From: Cognatishimia sp. MH4019
Lineage (GTDB): Bacteria > Pseudomonadota > Alphaproteobacteria > Rhodobacterales > Rhodobacteraceae
Assembly (NCBI RefSeq): GCF_020177595.1
Contig: NZ_JAHTBL010000001.1
Location: forward strand, 310,001 to 374,000
DNA length: 64,000 nt
Reading direction: 5' to 3'
Shown: piece by piece, positions 19,650-29,718 of the stretch
Numbering within the stretch: the first letter of the stretch is position 1
Layout: the number at the start of each line of letters is the position of its first letter
Program-made: the position numbers and the translations under genes
Notes under the pieces: generated by a model
Seen by the model: the letters and a program-made list of their open reading frames with translations, nothing else
The model's database searches: none
What the model was told of the DNA's origin: nothing

Positions 19650-20924
19650 ATGAAACAAGTGCTTGCCTCCTCATGGGCTTTGCTGCTGGGCATGATGCTC
19701 TTGATGGTCGGAAACGGTCTGCAAGGATCGCTTCTGGGTATCAGGGGTGGAGACGCCGAATTCTCGACCTTTCAGATGTCGATTGTGATGTCGGCCTATT
19801 TTGTGGGCTTTTTGGGCGGCTCGCGCTTGGCGCCCGAGATGATCCGCCGCGTGGGCCATGTGCGGGTCTTCGCAGCCCTCGGATCGCTGATCTCAGCGGT
19901 GCTGATCCTCTATCCGGTGCTGGTGGACCCGATCTCATGGACCGTGGGCCGTGTGATCATCGGCTTTTGCTTCTCGGGCGTTTACGTAACCGCCGAAAGC
20001 TGGCTGAACAATTCCGCCGATAACGAGAACCGCGGACAGGCGCTGTCTGCTTATATGCTCGTGCAGATGACAGGTATTGTGGTGGCGCAAGGTCTGCTGC
20101 TTGTTCCGGATCCCAGCGGCTACCTTCTGTTCATCCTGCCGTCGATCTTCGTGTCGTTGGCCTTCGCGCCAATCCTTTTGTCGATCAGCCCGACCCCTGC
20201 ATTTGACGCGGCCAAGCCGATGACCTTGAAACAGTTGATTGCAACATCGCCTTTGGGCTGTGCGGGCATGTTCCTGCTGGGCGGCGTGTTCTCGGCGCAA
20301 TTTGGGATGGCCGCGGTCTTTGCAACCTTGGTGGGACTGTCGCTTGGCCAAATCTCGATCTTTATCTCCACGATTTATGTGGGTGCTTTGGTGCTTCAGT
20401 ATCCGATCGGGTGGATCAGCGACCGGATGGATCGCCGCAAACTCATCCTCGCCGTGTCGTTCGCGGGTGGCATCGGGGCGATGATCGGCTTCATCTTCAC
20501 TGGCTATTTCCCGGCTCTGCTAGTTGCTGCCTTCATCATTGGCGGCATGTCGAACCCGCTTTATGCGCTGCTCATTGCCTATACGAATGACTTTCTGGAA
20601 CACGAAGATATGGCCGCAGCATCGGGCGGATTGATCTTCATCAACGGGATCGGTGCGATTGCGGGGCCGCTGATCACCGGTTGGATGATGGGCGTGATTG
20701 GCCCGCGCGGGTTTTTCTTGTTCGTGGCGATCCTGCTCTTCGCGCTGGCGGCTTATGGCGCGTACCGGATGACCCAGCGTTCGGTCTCCACCGAGGTGGA
20801 TGACACGACGTCCTATGCACCGATCTTCCCGTCCTCCTCGCCGGTCGCGGTTGAGGTTGCACAGGAATACTACATCGAGACTGCTCTGGAAGACGAAGCC
20901 GAGGACGCCGAAACGCGGCTGTGA
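19650..20924 (+). CDS. MFS transporter (YcaD-like group)
   Basis: This 424-residue inner-membrane transporter has 12 predicted helices. The start of helix 1 (SSWALLLGMMLLMVGNGLQG) and the loop motif RVIIGFCFSGVYVTAESWLN match the YcaD-like sugar/unknown-substrate MFS group. The central-loop motif GWISDRMDRRK is present. An acidic C-terminal tail of about 50 residues (EDEAEDAETRL at the end) is cytoplasmic and unusual in length. The substrate is unknown, and the gene appears to stand alone. Confidence 0.88.
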   Translation: MKQVLASSWALLLGMMLLMVGNGLQGSLLGIRGGDAEFSTFQMSIVMSAYFVGFLGGSRLAPEMIRRVGHVRVFAALGSLISAVLILYPVLVDPISWTVGRVIIGFCFSGVYVTAESWLNNSADNENRGQALSAYMLVQMTGIVVAQGLLLVPDPSGYLLFILPSIFVSLAFAPILLSISPTPAFDAAKPMTLKQLIATSPLGCAGMFLLGGVFSAQFGMAAVFATLVGLSLGQISIFISTIYVGALVLQYPIGWISDRMDRRKLILAVSFAGGIGAMIGFIFTGYFPALLVAAFIIGGMSNPLYALLIAYTNDFLEHEDMAAASGGLIFINGIGAIAGPLITGWMMGVIGPRGFFLFVAILLFALAAYGAYRMTQRSVSTEVDDTTSYAPIFPSSSPVAVEVAQEYYIETALEDEAEDAETRL

Positions 20925-21033
20925 TGTTACGGTCTGTTACCGAAGGTGAGGCGGCAAATATAATTGGTTGCCGCAGGTTAACGGTTTTGTAACAGTTAAC
21001 GGAACGATGCGGGGCGAGAGCAAGGAGCAAGCC

Positions 21034-21606
21034 ATGCGGGGTCCGGACGACGTTTTGAACTACTGGCTCGACGACATTGGGCCAGAGGGGTGGTATAAGG
21101 GCGGCGCTGACATGGACGCCGATATCCGCGACCGGTTCGAAGCAACTTGGGACGGCGCGATGGAGGGGCGCTGCGCGCTCTGGCTGACATACCCGAGCGG
21201 TGCGCTTGCCTATATCATCCTGACGGATCAGTTTTCCCGCAACATGTTTCGCGATACCGCCAAAGCGTTCGCGTCAGATCATGTTGCGCTTGCGGCGGCC
21301 AAGGCGGCGATTGACAAGGGTTGGGACATGCGGATTGACGAGCCCGCGCGTCAGTTCTTCTATATGCCTCTCATGCATTCCGAGAACCTGTGCGATCAGG
21401 ATCGCTGTGTGCGCCTGATGGTGACGCGGATGCCGGACTCGGGTGAGAGCAACCTTCTGCATGCTAAGGCCCATCGCGAAGTAATCCGTCAGTTTGGTCG
21501 GTTCCCGTTTCGCAACAAAGCGTTGTCGCGCCGCGCAACAGAGCCGGAAGCGGCATTCATCGCCGATGGCGGATATGGTGCAACGGTGGAAGCGCTTCGC
21601 GTCTGA
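21034..21606 (+). CDS. DUF924-family protein
   Basis: This 190-residue helical protein matches DUF924, a TPR-like family of unknown function common in proteobacteria. Conserved stretches include LILTDQFSRNMFR, FFYMPLMHSENL and FGRFPFRN. The start at the internal Met is set by AAGGAG seven bases before it. Upstream lie direct repeats of GTTAACGG (20978 and 20995), which could be an operator but match nothing I can name. lpdA follows 92 bases later. Confidence 0.85.
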   Translation: MRGPDDVLNYWLDDIGPEGWYKGGADMDADIRDRFEATWDGAMEGRCALWLTYPSGALAYIILTDQFSRNMFRDTAKAFASDHVALAAAKAAIDKGWDMRIDEPARQFFYMPLMHSENLCDQDRCVRLMVTRMPDSGESNLLHAKAHREVIRQFGRFPFRNKALSRRATEPEAAFIADGGYGATVEALRV

Positions 21607-21698
21607 GCCAGCGCTCGAACTGCGACACTATCCCCTGTCGCACAGTCTCCGTGTGCAATATAGTTTAGCATTAAACTTGTTTTGAATCGGAGGGCCAG

Positions 21699-23096
21699 AT
21701 GGCTGCCAAATCCTTTGACATGATCGTAATCGGGGCCGGGCCAGGAGGCTATGTCGCCGCTATTCGCGGCGCGCAGCTCGGTCTGAACGTCGCGATTGTC
21801 GAACGCGAACATATGGGCGGCATCTGCCTCAACTGGGGTTGTATCCCAACGAAAGCGATGCTGCGCTCGTCCGAAGTGTTCCACCTGATGCACCGCGCCA
21901 AGGAATTTGGTCTGAAAGCCGAGGGGATCGACTATGACCTTGAGGCCGTCGTCGCCCGCTCGCGCGGTGTGGCCAAACAGCTGAACGGCGGCGTTGGCCA
22001 TTTGCTGAAGAAGAACAAGGTGACGACGTTCATGGGCACCGCGACCATCCCTGCCAAGGGCAAGGTTAGTGTGAAGACCGAAAAGGGCACCGAAGAGCTG
22101 ACCTCGAAAAACATCATTCTGGCGACAGGTGCTCGGGCCCGTGAACTGCCGGGGCTTGAGGCGGATGGCGAACTGGTTTGGACGTATAAGCACGCGCTGA
22201 CCCCATCGCGCATGCCAAAGAAACTGCTCGTGATTGGATCTGGCGCGATCGGAATCGAGTTTGCGAGCTTCTACAATACGCTCGGCGCGGACACGACCGT
22301 GGTCGAAGTGATGGACCGCATCCTGCCCGTCGAAGATGCCGAGATAAGCGGGTTCGCGAAAAAAGCCTTTGAAAAGCAAGGCATGAAAATCCGCGAAAAG
22401 ACGATGGTCAAGAAACTGGACCGCTCTGTCGGCAAGGTCACGGCGCATATCGAGCAGGATGGCAAAGTGACCAAGGAAGACTTTGATACGGTTATCTCTG
22501 CCGTTGGAATCGTCGGAAATACCGAGGATCTGGGGCTGGATGCGTTAGGCGTGAAGATCGACCGGACCCATGTTGTCACGGACGAGTTCTGCCGGACCGG
22601 CGTGGACGGGCTTTACGCGATTGGTGATATCGCAGGCGCGCCGTGGCTGGCTCACAAAGCCTCCCACGAAGGGGTGATGGTGGCCGAACTGGTCGCAGGA
22701 AAGAATAATGTTCACCCGATCAAGCCTGAAAGCATTGCAGGTTGCACCTATTGCCACCCCCAGGTGGCCTCGGTCGGGCTGACGGAAGCGAAAGCAAAAG
22801 AGCGTGGCTTTGAGATCAAAGTGGGTCATTTCCCGTTCATCGGGAATGGCAAGGCGATTGCGTTGGGCGAGCCTGAAGGCATGGTCAAGACCGTCTTTGA
22901 CGCCAAAACAGGCGAGCTTTTGGGGGCACATATGATCGGCGCTGAAGTGACCGAGATGATTCAGGGCTATGTGGTCGGGCAAAAGCTGGAGACAACGGAA
23001 GAAGACTTGATGGAAACCGTGTTCCCGCATCCGACACTGTCGGAGATGATGCACGAATCCGTGCTGGATGCTTATGATCGGGCTATCCACTTCTGA
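21699..23096 (+). CDS. lpdA: Dihydrolipoyl dehydrogenase (E3)
   Basis: E3 reoxidises the lipoyl arm of 2-oxoacid dehydrogenase complexes, passing electrons through a disulfide and FAD to NAD. The 465-residue protein has the FAD-binding GAGPGGYVAAIRGAQLG, the redox disulfide in GGICLNWGCIPTKA, the NAD-binding GSGAIGIEFASFYNTLG, and the C-terminal catalytic HPTLSE. No E1 or E2 gene is next to it, so which complex it serves is open. A GGAGGG ribosome site precedes the ATG, and a hairpin terminator follows. Confidence 0.96.
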   Translation: MAAKSFDMIVIGAGPGGYVAAIRGAQLGLNVAIVEREHMGGICLNWGCIPTKAMLRSSEVFHLMHRAKEFGLKAEGIDYDLEAVVARSRGVAKQLNGGVGHLLKKNKVTTFMGTATIPAKGKVSVKTEKGTEELTSKNIILATGARARELPGLEADGELVWTYKHALTPSRMPKKLLVIGSGAIGIEFASFYNTLGADTTVVEVMDRILPVEDAEISGFAKKAFEKQGMKIREKTMVKKLDRSVGKVTAHIEQDGKVTKEDFDTVISAVGIVGNTEDLGLDALGVKIDRTHVVTDEFCRTGVDGLYAIGDIAGAPWLAHKASHEGVMVAELVAGKNNVHPIKPESIAGCTYCHPQVASVGLTEAKAKERGFEIKVGHFPFIGNGKAIALGEPEGMVKTVFDAKTGELLGAHMIGAEVTEMIQGYVVGQKLETTEEDLMETVFPHPTLSEMMHESVLDAYDRAIHF

Positions 23097-23171
23097 TCCC
23101 ATCGTGCATCGCCACGCATTCTACCAAGAAATAGCGCGCTGACGCGCATTCTTTTTGTTGATTTGGCGCGT

Positions 23172-23212
23172 CGCTGCGAAGGCGAACTTTTCGCAGCGGC
23201 TGTTCTTATTTT
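23172..23212 (+). terminator. Terminator after lpdA
   Basis: A perfect 9-bp stem CGCTGCGAA / TTCGCAGCG with a 9-nt loop is followed by the T-rich GCTGTTCTTATTTT. Copy 3 of the terminator-linked repeat starts directly after it. Confidence 0.7.
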
Positions 23213-23234
23213 AGGTATTTTTCGACAAAAGAAG
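23213..23234. repeat. Terminator-linked 21-nt repeat, copy 3
   Basis: AGGTATTTTTCGACAAAAGAA again lies beside a hairpin, here downstream of it. It sits in the gap before the second MFS gene and argues against the longest possible N-terminus for that gene. Confidence 0.6.
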
Positions 23235-23276
23235 AGAGACGTTGACGCGCTGCTTTCGGAGGTTCACTTGAGGGCT

Positions 23277-24407
23277 ATGGATGCACAGCGCACAGATTGG
23301 CGGTTGGTGATTTTGCTTTGGGGTGCAGGCCTTTTGGCAGCGGCTCAATTTGCCAAGATTTCGCTCGTATTGGAAGATGTTGCGCGCTTCTTTGAGCGCG
23401 ATTTGACGGGTGTAGCCCCCATCGTTTCGGTGGTCGGTGTCATTGGGATCATCTTTGGCGTTATGGCCGGGGCCTTCGTAACCCGCCTTGGGGCCCGGCG
23501 GGTCATCTTGTGGGCATTGATCGGCGGCGGTGCGTTGTCGCTGATGCAAGCCATCGGGCTTGGGTTCGGGGCGATGCTGGGTTTGCGCGTGCTGGAAGGC
23601 ATCTCGCATCTGGCCTTGGTTGTCGCTGCACCGACCTTGATGGTGCGGGTCAGCGCAGCACGAGATCATTCAGTGGTTATGGGGCTTTGGGCAACTTTCT
23701 TTGGTGTCAGCTTCGCCATTGCGGCCGTCGTGTTGCCTTCTCTTGTCGCTCTGGGGGGGCTCAAGCTGGTCTGGGCGGTTCACGGTTTGCTCATGCTGCT
23801 CATCGCTGGTTGTTTGGCCCCATTTCTGCCGAGTGGTACACGTAGTGCCGTTCCCATTCGCTGGATCGAAGAGCATCGGTTGATCTACACAAGCCCAAGG
23901 CTTGTTGCCCCTGCACTCGGCTTTTTCTGGCACACGCTGATGTTCGTGGCTTTGCTGACCTTCTTGCCAGCGCAGGTCCCCGTCTGGGTGGCGGCGCTGT
24001 TGCCGCTCTTGTCACTGGTCGGCACGTTTGGTGCGGGCGTCCTGGCGCGCTGGATGGCTCCTGACAAGATCGCGATTGCCGGGTTTTTGGGGACGGTGAT
24101 CTTGGCTTTGATCGGCTTTGGAGCACCTGTTCCTACACTGATGATGTTCATTTTCATCGGCCTTGTTCCCGGGGCCAGCTTTGCTGCGATCCCGTATTTC
24201 AACACAGCGTCCGAGGACGTCGCCAGAGCGCAAGGCGCTGTTGCCCAGCTTGGCAATATCGGCACAGCCAGTGGCACGCCGCTTTATGCGCTGGCCCTGG
24301 GCGGGTTGGGTCTTGGTCCGTTAACCATCGCGCTTTGCGTCTTCGGCGTCATCTCGCTTTTGTTTATTCGGTGGACCATTGACGGACGCGCGAAAGAAAT
24401 GTCTTAA
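23277..24407 (+). CDS. MFS transporter (CynX/NimT-like)
   Basis: This 376-residue protein has about 12 membrane helices and the loop motif FVTRLGARRVILWALIGGGA after helix 2. It resembles the CynX/NimT group of MFS permeases; the substrate is unknown. The ATG at 23277 is preferred to a TTG 38 codons upstream, because the extra stretch would be read through the lpdA terminator and a dispersed repeat. GGAGG lies somewhat far (14 bases) from this ATG. The stop codon lies two bases before the LexA box of uvrA. Confidence 0.82.
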   Translation: MDAQRTDWRLVILLWGAGLLAAAQFAKISLVLEDVARFFERDLTGVAPIVSVVGVIGIIFGVMAGAFVTRLGARRVILWALIGGGALSLMQAIGLGFGAMLGLRVLEGISHLALVVAAPTLMVRVSAARDHSVVMGLWATFFGVSFAIAAVVLPSLVALGGLKLVWAVHGLLMLLIAGCLAPFLPSGTRSAVPIRWIEEHRLIYTSPRLVAPALGFFWHTLMFVALLTFLPAQVPVWVAALLPLLSLVGTFGAGVLARWMAPDKIAIAGFLGTVILALIGFGAPVPTLMMFIFIGLVPGASFAAIPYFNTASEDVARAQGAVAQLGNIGTASGTPLYALALGGLGLGPLTIALCVFGVISLLFIRWTIDGRAKEMS

Positions 24408-24408
24408 T

Positions 24409-24423
24409 GTTCGCCTAATGTTC
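24409..24423 (+). promoter_or_regulatory. LexA (SOS) box of uvrA
   Basis: GTTC-GCCTAAT-GTTC is an exact match to the alphaproteobacterial LexA consensus GTTC-N7-GTTC. It lies 66 bases before the uvrA start, where LexA would block the promoter until DNA damage. Confidence 0.88.
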
Positions 24424-24489
24424 CGTTAGTTTATTGGCCGGTATCGCTTGGCCCGCTATCTGTAAGGGCAACATCGTCTGGGGGGCAGA

Positions 24490-27354
24490 ATGCCTGAGCT
24501 GAAAAAGATCGAAGTGCGCGGTGCGCGCGAGCATAATCTCAAGTCTATCGACGTGGATATTCCCCGTGATGAGTTGGTGGTGATTACCGGTCTGTCAGGG
24601 TCCGGCAAGTCATCGCTCGCTTTTGATACGATCTATGCGGAAGGTCAGCGCCGCTATGTCGAATCGCTTTCGGCTTATGCGCGTCAATTCCTTGATATGA
24701 TGGAGAAACCTGACGTCGATCATATCTCTGGCCTCAGCCCCGCAATCTCTATTGAACAAAAGACGACATCAAAGAACCCGCGCTCTACAGTCGGTACAGT
24801 AACTGAGATTTACGACTATATGCGTCTCCTGTTCGCACGGGTCGGCACCCCTTACAGCCCAGCAACTGGTTTGCCGATCGAGGCGCAGCAGGTGCAAGAC
24901 ATGGTTGACCGTGTCATGGCGCTGGAGGACGGGACGCGGGGCTACCTGCTGGCGCCTATCATCCGCGATCGCAAAGGCGAATATCGTAAGGAATTCCTAG
25001 AGCTTCGTAAGCAAGGTTTCCAGCGCGTTAAGGTTGATGGCGAGTTCTATGAATTGGACGAGCCCCCCACGCTGGATAAGAAGTTTCGCCACGATATCGA
25101 CGTGGTCGTTGACCGGATCGTCGTCCGTGAAGGCCTTGAAACGCGGCTGGCCGACAGTTTCCGCACCGCCCTTGATCTGGCCGATGGCATAACCATTCTT
25201 GAAACGGCGCCCAGCGAAGGTGAGCCCGAACGGATCACGTTTTCGGAAAACTTCGCATGCCCCGTCAGCGGTTTTACCATCCCTGAGATTGAGCCACGTC
25301 TTTTTTCCTTCAACGCACCTTTTGGGGCATGCCCAAGCTGCGATGGCCTTGGGGTTGAGCTGTTCTTTGATGAGCGCCTTGTTGTGCCGGACGCGACCAT
25401 CACATTAGAGGATGGCGCGCTGGCCCCTTGGCGCAAAGGCAAGTCGCCTTATTTCTTGCAAACCATTGAAGCTATTGCGAAACATTACGAATTTGACAAG
25501 AAGCTGCCTTGGAAAAAGCTACCTGCGTATGTGCAGCAGGTCTTTCTCTATGGCTCTGGCGACGAAGAAATTCCGTTTCGCTACGATGAAGGTGGCCGCG
25601 TTTATCAGGTCACCCGGAGCTTTGAAGGCGTGATCCCCAACATGGAGCGCCGCTACCGCGAAACCGACAGCAACTGGATTCGCGAAGAGTTCGAGCGGTA
25701 TCAAAATAACAGACGCTGTGGCACCTGCGATGGCTACCGCCTGCGCCCCGAAGCATTGGCCGTCAAAATAGCGGGGTTGCACGTCGGTCAGGTCGTCGAA
25801 ATGTCAATCAAGGACGCTTTTGAATGGTGTGAGACCGTTCCGGAAAGTCTGACTGCGCAAAAGAACGAGATTGCGCGCGCGATCCTGAAAGAAATCCGTG
25901 AGCGGCTTGGGTTCTTGAACAATGTGGGGCTCGAGTACCTGACGCTCAGCCGCAATGCTGGCACGCTGTCGGGGGGCGAAAGCCAGCGGATTCGCCTCGC
26001 CAGCCAGATCGGATCAGGGTTAACGGGCGTGCTTTATGTGCTGGATGAGCCCTCTATCGGCCTGCACCAGCGCGACAATGATCGGCTTCTAACCACGCTG
26101 AAAAACCTGCGCGATCAGGGCAATACGGTGATCGTGGTTGAGCATGATGAAGAAGCGATCCGCGAGGCGGATTACGTTTTTGACATTGGGCCCGGTGCGG
26201 GCATTCATGGCGGTCAGGTCGTTGCGCATGGTAAACCAGCTGATATCGCTGCAAATGAAAAATCAATTACAGGTCAATACCTTACAGGCACTCGCGAGAT
26301 CACCGTGCCGACTGAGCGTCGCAAGGGCAATCGCAAAAAGATCAAAGTCGTCAAAGCGTCCGGTAACAACCTGCATGACGTGACGGTCGATTTCCCGCTT
26401 GGTAAATTTGTCTGTGTGACGGGTGTTTCTGGTGGCGGCAAATCAACATTAACCATCGAGACGCTGTTCAAAACGGCCTCTATGCAGCTCAACGGCGCGC
26501 GCCAGACGCCCGCCCCTTGCGAGACGATCAAAGGGCTTGAGCATTTGGATAAGGTCATCGATATCGACCAGCGTCCTATCGGGCGCACGCCCCGCTCGAA
26601 CCCTGCCACATATACTGGCGCATTCACCCCGATCCGTGACTGGTTTGCCGGTCTGCCCGAGGCGAAGGCGCGCGGCTACAAGCCTGGCCGTTTCAGTTTC
26701 AACGTGAAGGGCGGGCGTTGTGAGGCGTGCCAAGGTGATGGCGTTATCAAGATCGAAATGCACTTCTTGCCGGATGTTTATGTGACTTGCGAAACCTGTA
26801 ACGGCGCGCGCTACAATCGCGAGACGTTGGAGATTAAATTCAAAGGCAAATCCATTGCCGACGTGCTGGATATGACCGTCGAAGACGCGCAGGAGTTCTT
26901 CAAGGCCGTGCCGTCGATCCGCGAAAAGATGGATGCGCTGGTGCGCGTCGGTCTGGGCTATATCAAGGTCGGCCAGCAAGCTACGACGCTGTCGGGTGGC
27001 GAGGCGCAGCGCGTGAAGCTCTCCAAAGAATTGGCGAAACGCTCGACGGGTCGCACGCTTTATATCCTCGATGAGCCGACAACAGGTCTGCACTTTGAAG
27101 ATGTGCGTAAGCTGTTGGAAGTACTGCATGAACTGGTTGAGGGCGGCAACACCGTAGTCGTCATTGAGCATAATTTGGATGTCGTAAAAACGGCTGATCA
27201 TATTATTGATATCGGTCCCGAAGGCGGCGATGGCGGGGGTCGGGTTGTTGCCGAAGGCACTCCGGAACAGGTGGCTGAAGTCGCAGAAAGCTACACCGGC
27301 CATTACCTCAAACCGATGCTCGCGCCGAAGCCCAAACGTGTCGCGGCGGAGTAG
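24490..27354 (+). CDS. uvrA: Excinuclease ABC subunit A
   Basis: UvrA finds bulky DNA lesions and loads UvrB for nucleotide excision repair. The 954-residue protein has two ABC ATPase modules: Walker [21 protein letters not shown] near the N-terminus and [10 protein letters not shown] in the second half. It has paired LSGGESQR / LSGGEAQR signatures and Walker [13 protein letters not shown] / [11 protein letters not shown]. Zinc-finger cysteines are visible in [28 protein letters not shown] and [11 protein letters not shown]. The length is normal. A LexA box and a strong GGGGGG ribosome site precede it. Confidence 0.98.
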   Translation: MPELKKIEVRGAREHNLKSIDVDIPRDELVVITGLSGSGKSSLAFDTIYAEGQRRYVESLSAYARQFLDMMEKPDVDHISGLSPAISIEQKTTSKNPRSTVGTVTEIYDYMRLLFARVGTPYSPATGLPIEAQQVQDMVDRVMALEDGTRGYLLAPIIRDRKGEYRKEFLELRKQGFQRVKVDGEFYELDEPPTLDKKFRHDIDVVVDRIVVREGLETRLADSFRTALDLADGITILETAPSEGEPERITFSENFACPVSGFTIPEIEPRLFSFNAPFGACPSCDGLGVELFFDERLVVPDATITLEDGALAPWRKGKSPYFLQTIEAIAKHYEFDKKLPWKKLPAYVQQVFLYGSGDEEIPFRYDEGGRVYQVTRSFEGVIPNMERRYRETDSNWIREEFERYQNNRRCGTCDGYRLRPEALAVKIAGLHVGQVVEMSIKDAFEWCETVPESLTAQKNEIARAILKEIRERLGFLNNVGLEYLTLSRNAGTLSGGESQRIRLASQIGSGLTGVLYVLDEPSIGLHQRDNDRLLTTLKNLRDQGNTVIVVEHDEEAIREADYVFDIGPGAGIHGGQVVAHGKPADIAANEKSITGQYLTGTREITVPTERRKGNRKKIKVVKASGNNLHDVTVDFPLGKFVCVTGVSGGGKSTLTIETLFKTASMQLNGARQTPAPCETIKGLEHLDKVIDIDQRPIGRTPRSNPATYTGAFTPIRDWFAGLPEAKARGYKPGRFSFNVKGGRCEACQGDGVIKIEMHFLPDVYVTCETCNGARYNRETLEIKFKGKSIADVLDMTVEDAQEFFKAVPSIREKMDALVRVGLGYIKVGQQATTLSGGEAQRVKLSKELAKRSTGRTLYILDEPTTGLHFEDVRKLLEVLHELVEGGNTVVVIEHNLDVVKTADHIIDIGPEGGDGGGRVVAEGTPEQVAEVAESYTGHYLKPMLAPKPKRVAAE

Positions 27355-27419
27355 CATCTTGGCTGGAATGCGTGTGTTTTCGTCATAACTTTGCCGAAAA
27401 GCCGTGACATATCACGAGG

Positions 27420-27809
27420 ATGAGACAGAGCCTTGGAACATGTTGTATTTTGATATGCACGGCTGGCGTACAGCCGTCATATGCAGGCCAATCCTATAGC
27501 GAAAGTCTGATGGATTGTGCCGCACTTTTCGATTTGTCGAACCGTATGGCACCCGAACGCGCGAACCATGGGAAGGGCCTCGTGCTGTCACGCATGGCAG
27601 AGCGTCTTGAAAGGGCTGCGCTGGATGAAGCTGTGACAGAGGGGCAGGGCGATCCGGGCCTTTACATCGCGCGAACCAAGGCCGAGAAAATCGACCATTG
27701 GGACAGAAAAGGCACGCTGTTTGTCTTCTCTGAAGAGTTCAAGGATTGGATGGCCTATTGCCGCAAATTTTCCGCCCATATGGGCGTTGATTTCGACGAT
27801 CTGCGTTAA
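27420..27809 (+). CDS. Hypothetical secreted protein
   Basis: This 129-residue protein has a short hydrophobic start with a likely signal-peptide cleavage after PSYA. The mature part is acidic to neutral, with Cys residues in LMDCAALF and WMAYCRKF that could pair. I do not recognise the family. The ribosome site GAGG is very close to the ATG, so the true start may differ. Its stop codon overlaps the stop of the convergent mmsB gene by sharing TTAA. Confidence 0.6.
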   Translation: MRQSLGTCCILICTAGVQPSYAGQSYSESLMDCAALFDLSNRMAPERANHGKGLVLSRMAERLERAALDEAVTEGQGDPGLYIARTKAEKIDHWDRKGTLFVFSEEFKDWMAYCRKFSAHMGVDFDDLR

Positions 27810-28675
27810 CCACGTTTTCGCGTTTCAAAACGCGGCAGCATCGCGCTGAAATCGCGGCCTTTGCCGTCTTCTTGTTCAACAAATTGCGCATAGAGCGCTT
27901 GTGCCAGTTGCCCCATCGGCGTGTCGGCATCTGCCACCTCGGCAGCTTGTTGAGACAGACGCAAGTCTTTGAGCATCAGTTCAGCTGCAAACCCGGGTTG
28001 GTAATCATTGTCAGCCGGGGATTGCGGCCCAATGCCGGGGGCAGGGCAATAGGCATTCATGCTCCAGCTATAGCCCGATGAAGTGCTCACGACGTCAAAC
28101 ATTTTTTGCCGATCGAGCCCTAATTTGTCCGCCAAAGCAAAGGCTTCGCAAGTGCCGATCATGGTGATGCCAAGGATCATGTTATTGCAGATCTTGGCGG
28201 CTTGTCCGGCCCCGGCTTCACCACAATGCACGGCTTTTTGTCCCATGATATCAAAGAGCGGATTAACCTTTGCAAATGCCTCCTGCGGCCCACCGGCCAT
28301 AAAGGTTAACGTTCCTGCAGACGCACCACCGATGCCTCCCGAGACGGGCGCATCCACCGCCATTAACCCTGCCGCGTCAGCTTGTGCCGCGACATCCCGC
28401 GCGCTTTGCACGTCCACTGTCGAGCAATCCAGCAAGACCGCCCCTTTTTGCATCGTGGGAATTACCTCGGCCGCCACAGAACGCAGGATGTCGCCGTTTG
28501 GGAGCATCGTAATAACGACATCGGCGTCTCGCGCAGCCTCTGCCGCAGTTGCTGCAATCGTCAAACTTTCTGGTCGGGCCGAGACGTCAAAGCCGGTCAC
28601 GCCATGCCTCGCTGCTACCAAATTCGCCGCCATCGGAGCGCCCATGTTCCCAAGACCAATGAAGCCGATTTTCAT
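27806..28675 (-). CDS. mmsB: 3-hydroxyisobutyrate dehydrogenase
   Basis: MmsB oxidises 3-hydroxyisobutyrate to methylmalonate semialdehyde with NAD in valine breakdown. The 289-residue protein has the N-terminal dinucleotide site GFIGLGNMGAPMAANL, the substrate loop DAPVSGGIGGA, and the catalytic Lys in GAGQAAKICNNM. It is the last gene of an operon with isobutyryl-CoA dehydrogenase and 3-hydroxyisobutyryl-CoA hydrolase, starting 11 bases after the latter. Context and motifs agree. Confidence 0.93.
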   Translation of the reverse strand: MKIGFIGLGNMGAPMAANLVAARHGVTGFDVSARPESLTIAATAAEAARDADVVITMLPNGDILRSVAAEVIPTMQKGAVLLDCSTVDVQSARDVAAQADAAGLMAVDAPVSGGIGGASAGTLTFMAGGPQEAFAKVNPLFDIMGQKAVHCGEAGAGQAAKICNNMILGITMIGTCEAFALADKLGLDRQKMFDVVSTSSGYSWSMNAYCPAPGIGPQSPADNDYQPGFAAELMLKDLRLSQQAAEVADADTPMGQLAQALYAQFVEQEDGKGRDFSAMLPRFETRKRG

Positions 28676-28686
28676 GAGAGTTCCTT

Positions 28687-29718
28687 TCAGAGAGTTAACG
28701 CATCCGCGCCGAGAGGGCGCAACATTTTCGACATGTCGACGTCCAGAGGATCGCCCAGACTATGCCTCCATTTGGGGTTGCGGTCCTTGTCGATGATCGC
28801 CGCACGAATGCCTTCGATGAAGTCCCCATGTTCCATCGCGCGATGCGTGAAACGATATTCCAGTTCCAAGGCGCGTTCGATGCTGTCTGTATTGCGCAAC
28901 CGGTGGATCATCTCGACCGCACAAGCCATGGATAGCGGCGCGTTCCGGCCCAGCTTCTTCAAGGTTTCTGACGTAAAATCAGTATCTTCCGCATTCAAAG
29001 AGCGAAGGATATCGGCCAGTGTTTCACCGCCAAAATGCCGATCAATATCGGGCTGTAACGTGGACAAAGGCGCGTCAGGAGCGGTTTCGGCCAAGGCATC
29101 AACACGGGCCCAATCGCCTGTTTCAGCTAATTCTGACTTCAAGTCATCCCACCCATTCTCAGGTAAGTAATAATCCGCAAAACCAGCAAGGATCGCATCG
29201 CCCGGGCCCATCCGGGCCGCGGTTGTGCCAAGGTATTCGCCAAGCCGTCCCGGTGCATTCGCGAGTATTAACGAACCGCCCACATCTGGCACTAATCCGA
29301 TGCCGACCTCGGGCATTGCGATCTGGCTACTTTCGCACACAATCCGATGCGATGCGTGGCAGCCGACCCCCACGCCGCCGCCCATCGTGAAGCCTTGCAG
29401 GAAGCTGACAACCGGTTTCGGGAACCGAAACAGCTTTGCATTCATGCGGTATTCGTCGCGCCAGAATTGACGTCCATAGCTGAAATCGCCCGCCGTTCCG
29501 GTCGCATATATTTCAGCGATATCGCCCCCCGCGCAGAAGGCTTTTTCGCCGACAGCGTCGATGATGAGCATCAAGACCGCCGGGTCCATGGCCCATTGGT
29601 CGAGCGCTTTCTCGATCTCCAGGCACATCTCATAGGTTAACGCATTCAGCGCTTTGGGACGGTTTAATGTGATCCAACCGACCACACCGTCTTTACGAAT
29701 ATGAAGATCGTCTATCAT
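28687..29718 (-). CDS. 3-hydroxyisobutyryl-CoA hydrolase (enoyl-CoA hydratase superfamily)
   Basis: This enzyme frees 3-hydroxyisobutyrate from its CoA ester in valine catabolism. The 343-residue protein has the crotonase fold with the oxyanion-hole segments FCAGGDIAEIY and TMGGGVGVGCHASHRI, followed by MPEVGIGLVPDVGGS, the pattern typical of HIBCH rather than of plain hydratases. The ATG overlaps the stop of the acyl-CoA dehydrogenase gene (ATGA), which fixes the start; an open frame of 78 further codons upstream is an artefact inside that gene. The valine-pathway setting supports the call. Confidence 0.9.
   Translation of the reverse strand: MIDDLHIRKDGVVGWITLNRPKALNALTYEMCLEIEKALDQWAMDPAVLMLIIDAVGEKAFCAGGDIAEIYATGTAGDFSYGRQFWRDEYRMNAKLFRFPKPVVSFLQGFTMGGGVGVGCHASHRIVCESSQIAMPEVGIGLVPDVGGSLILANAPGRLGEYLGTTAARMGPGDAILAGFADYYLPENGWDDLKSELAETGDWARVDALAETAPDAPLSTLQPDIDRHFGGETLADILRSLNAEDTDFTSETLKKLGRNAPLSMACAVEMIHRLRNTDSIERALELEYRFTHRAMEHGDFIEGIRAAIIDKDRNPKWRHSLGDPLDVDMSKMLRPLGADALTL

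Noticed and set aside
23163-23276. TTG-started extension of the second MFS protein
   Set aside because: It would translate the lpdA terminator and a dispersed repeat, and the added residues do not suit an MFS N-terminus.
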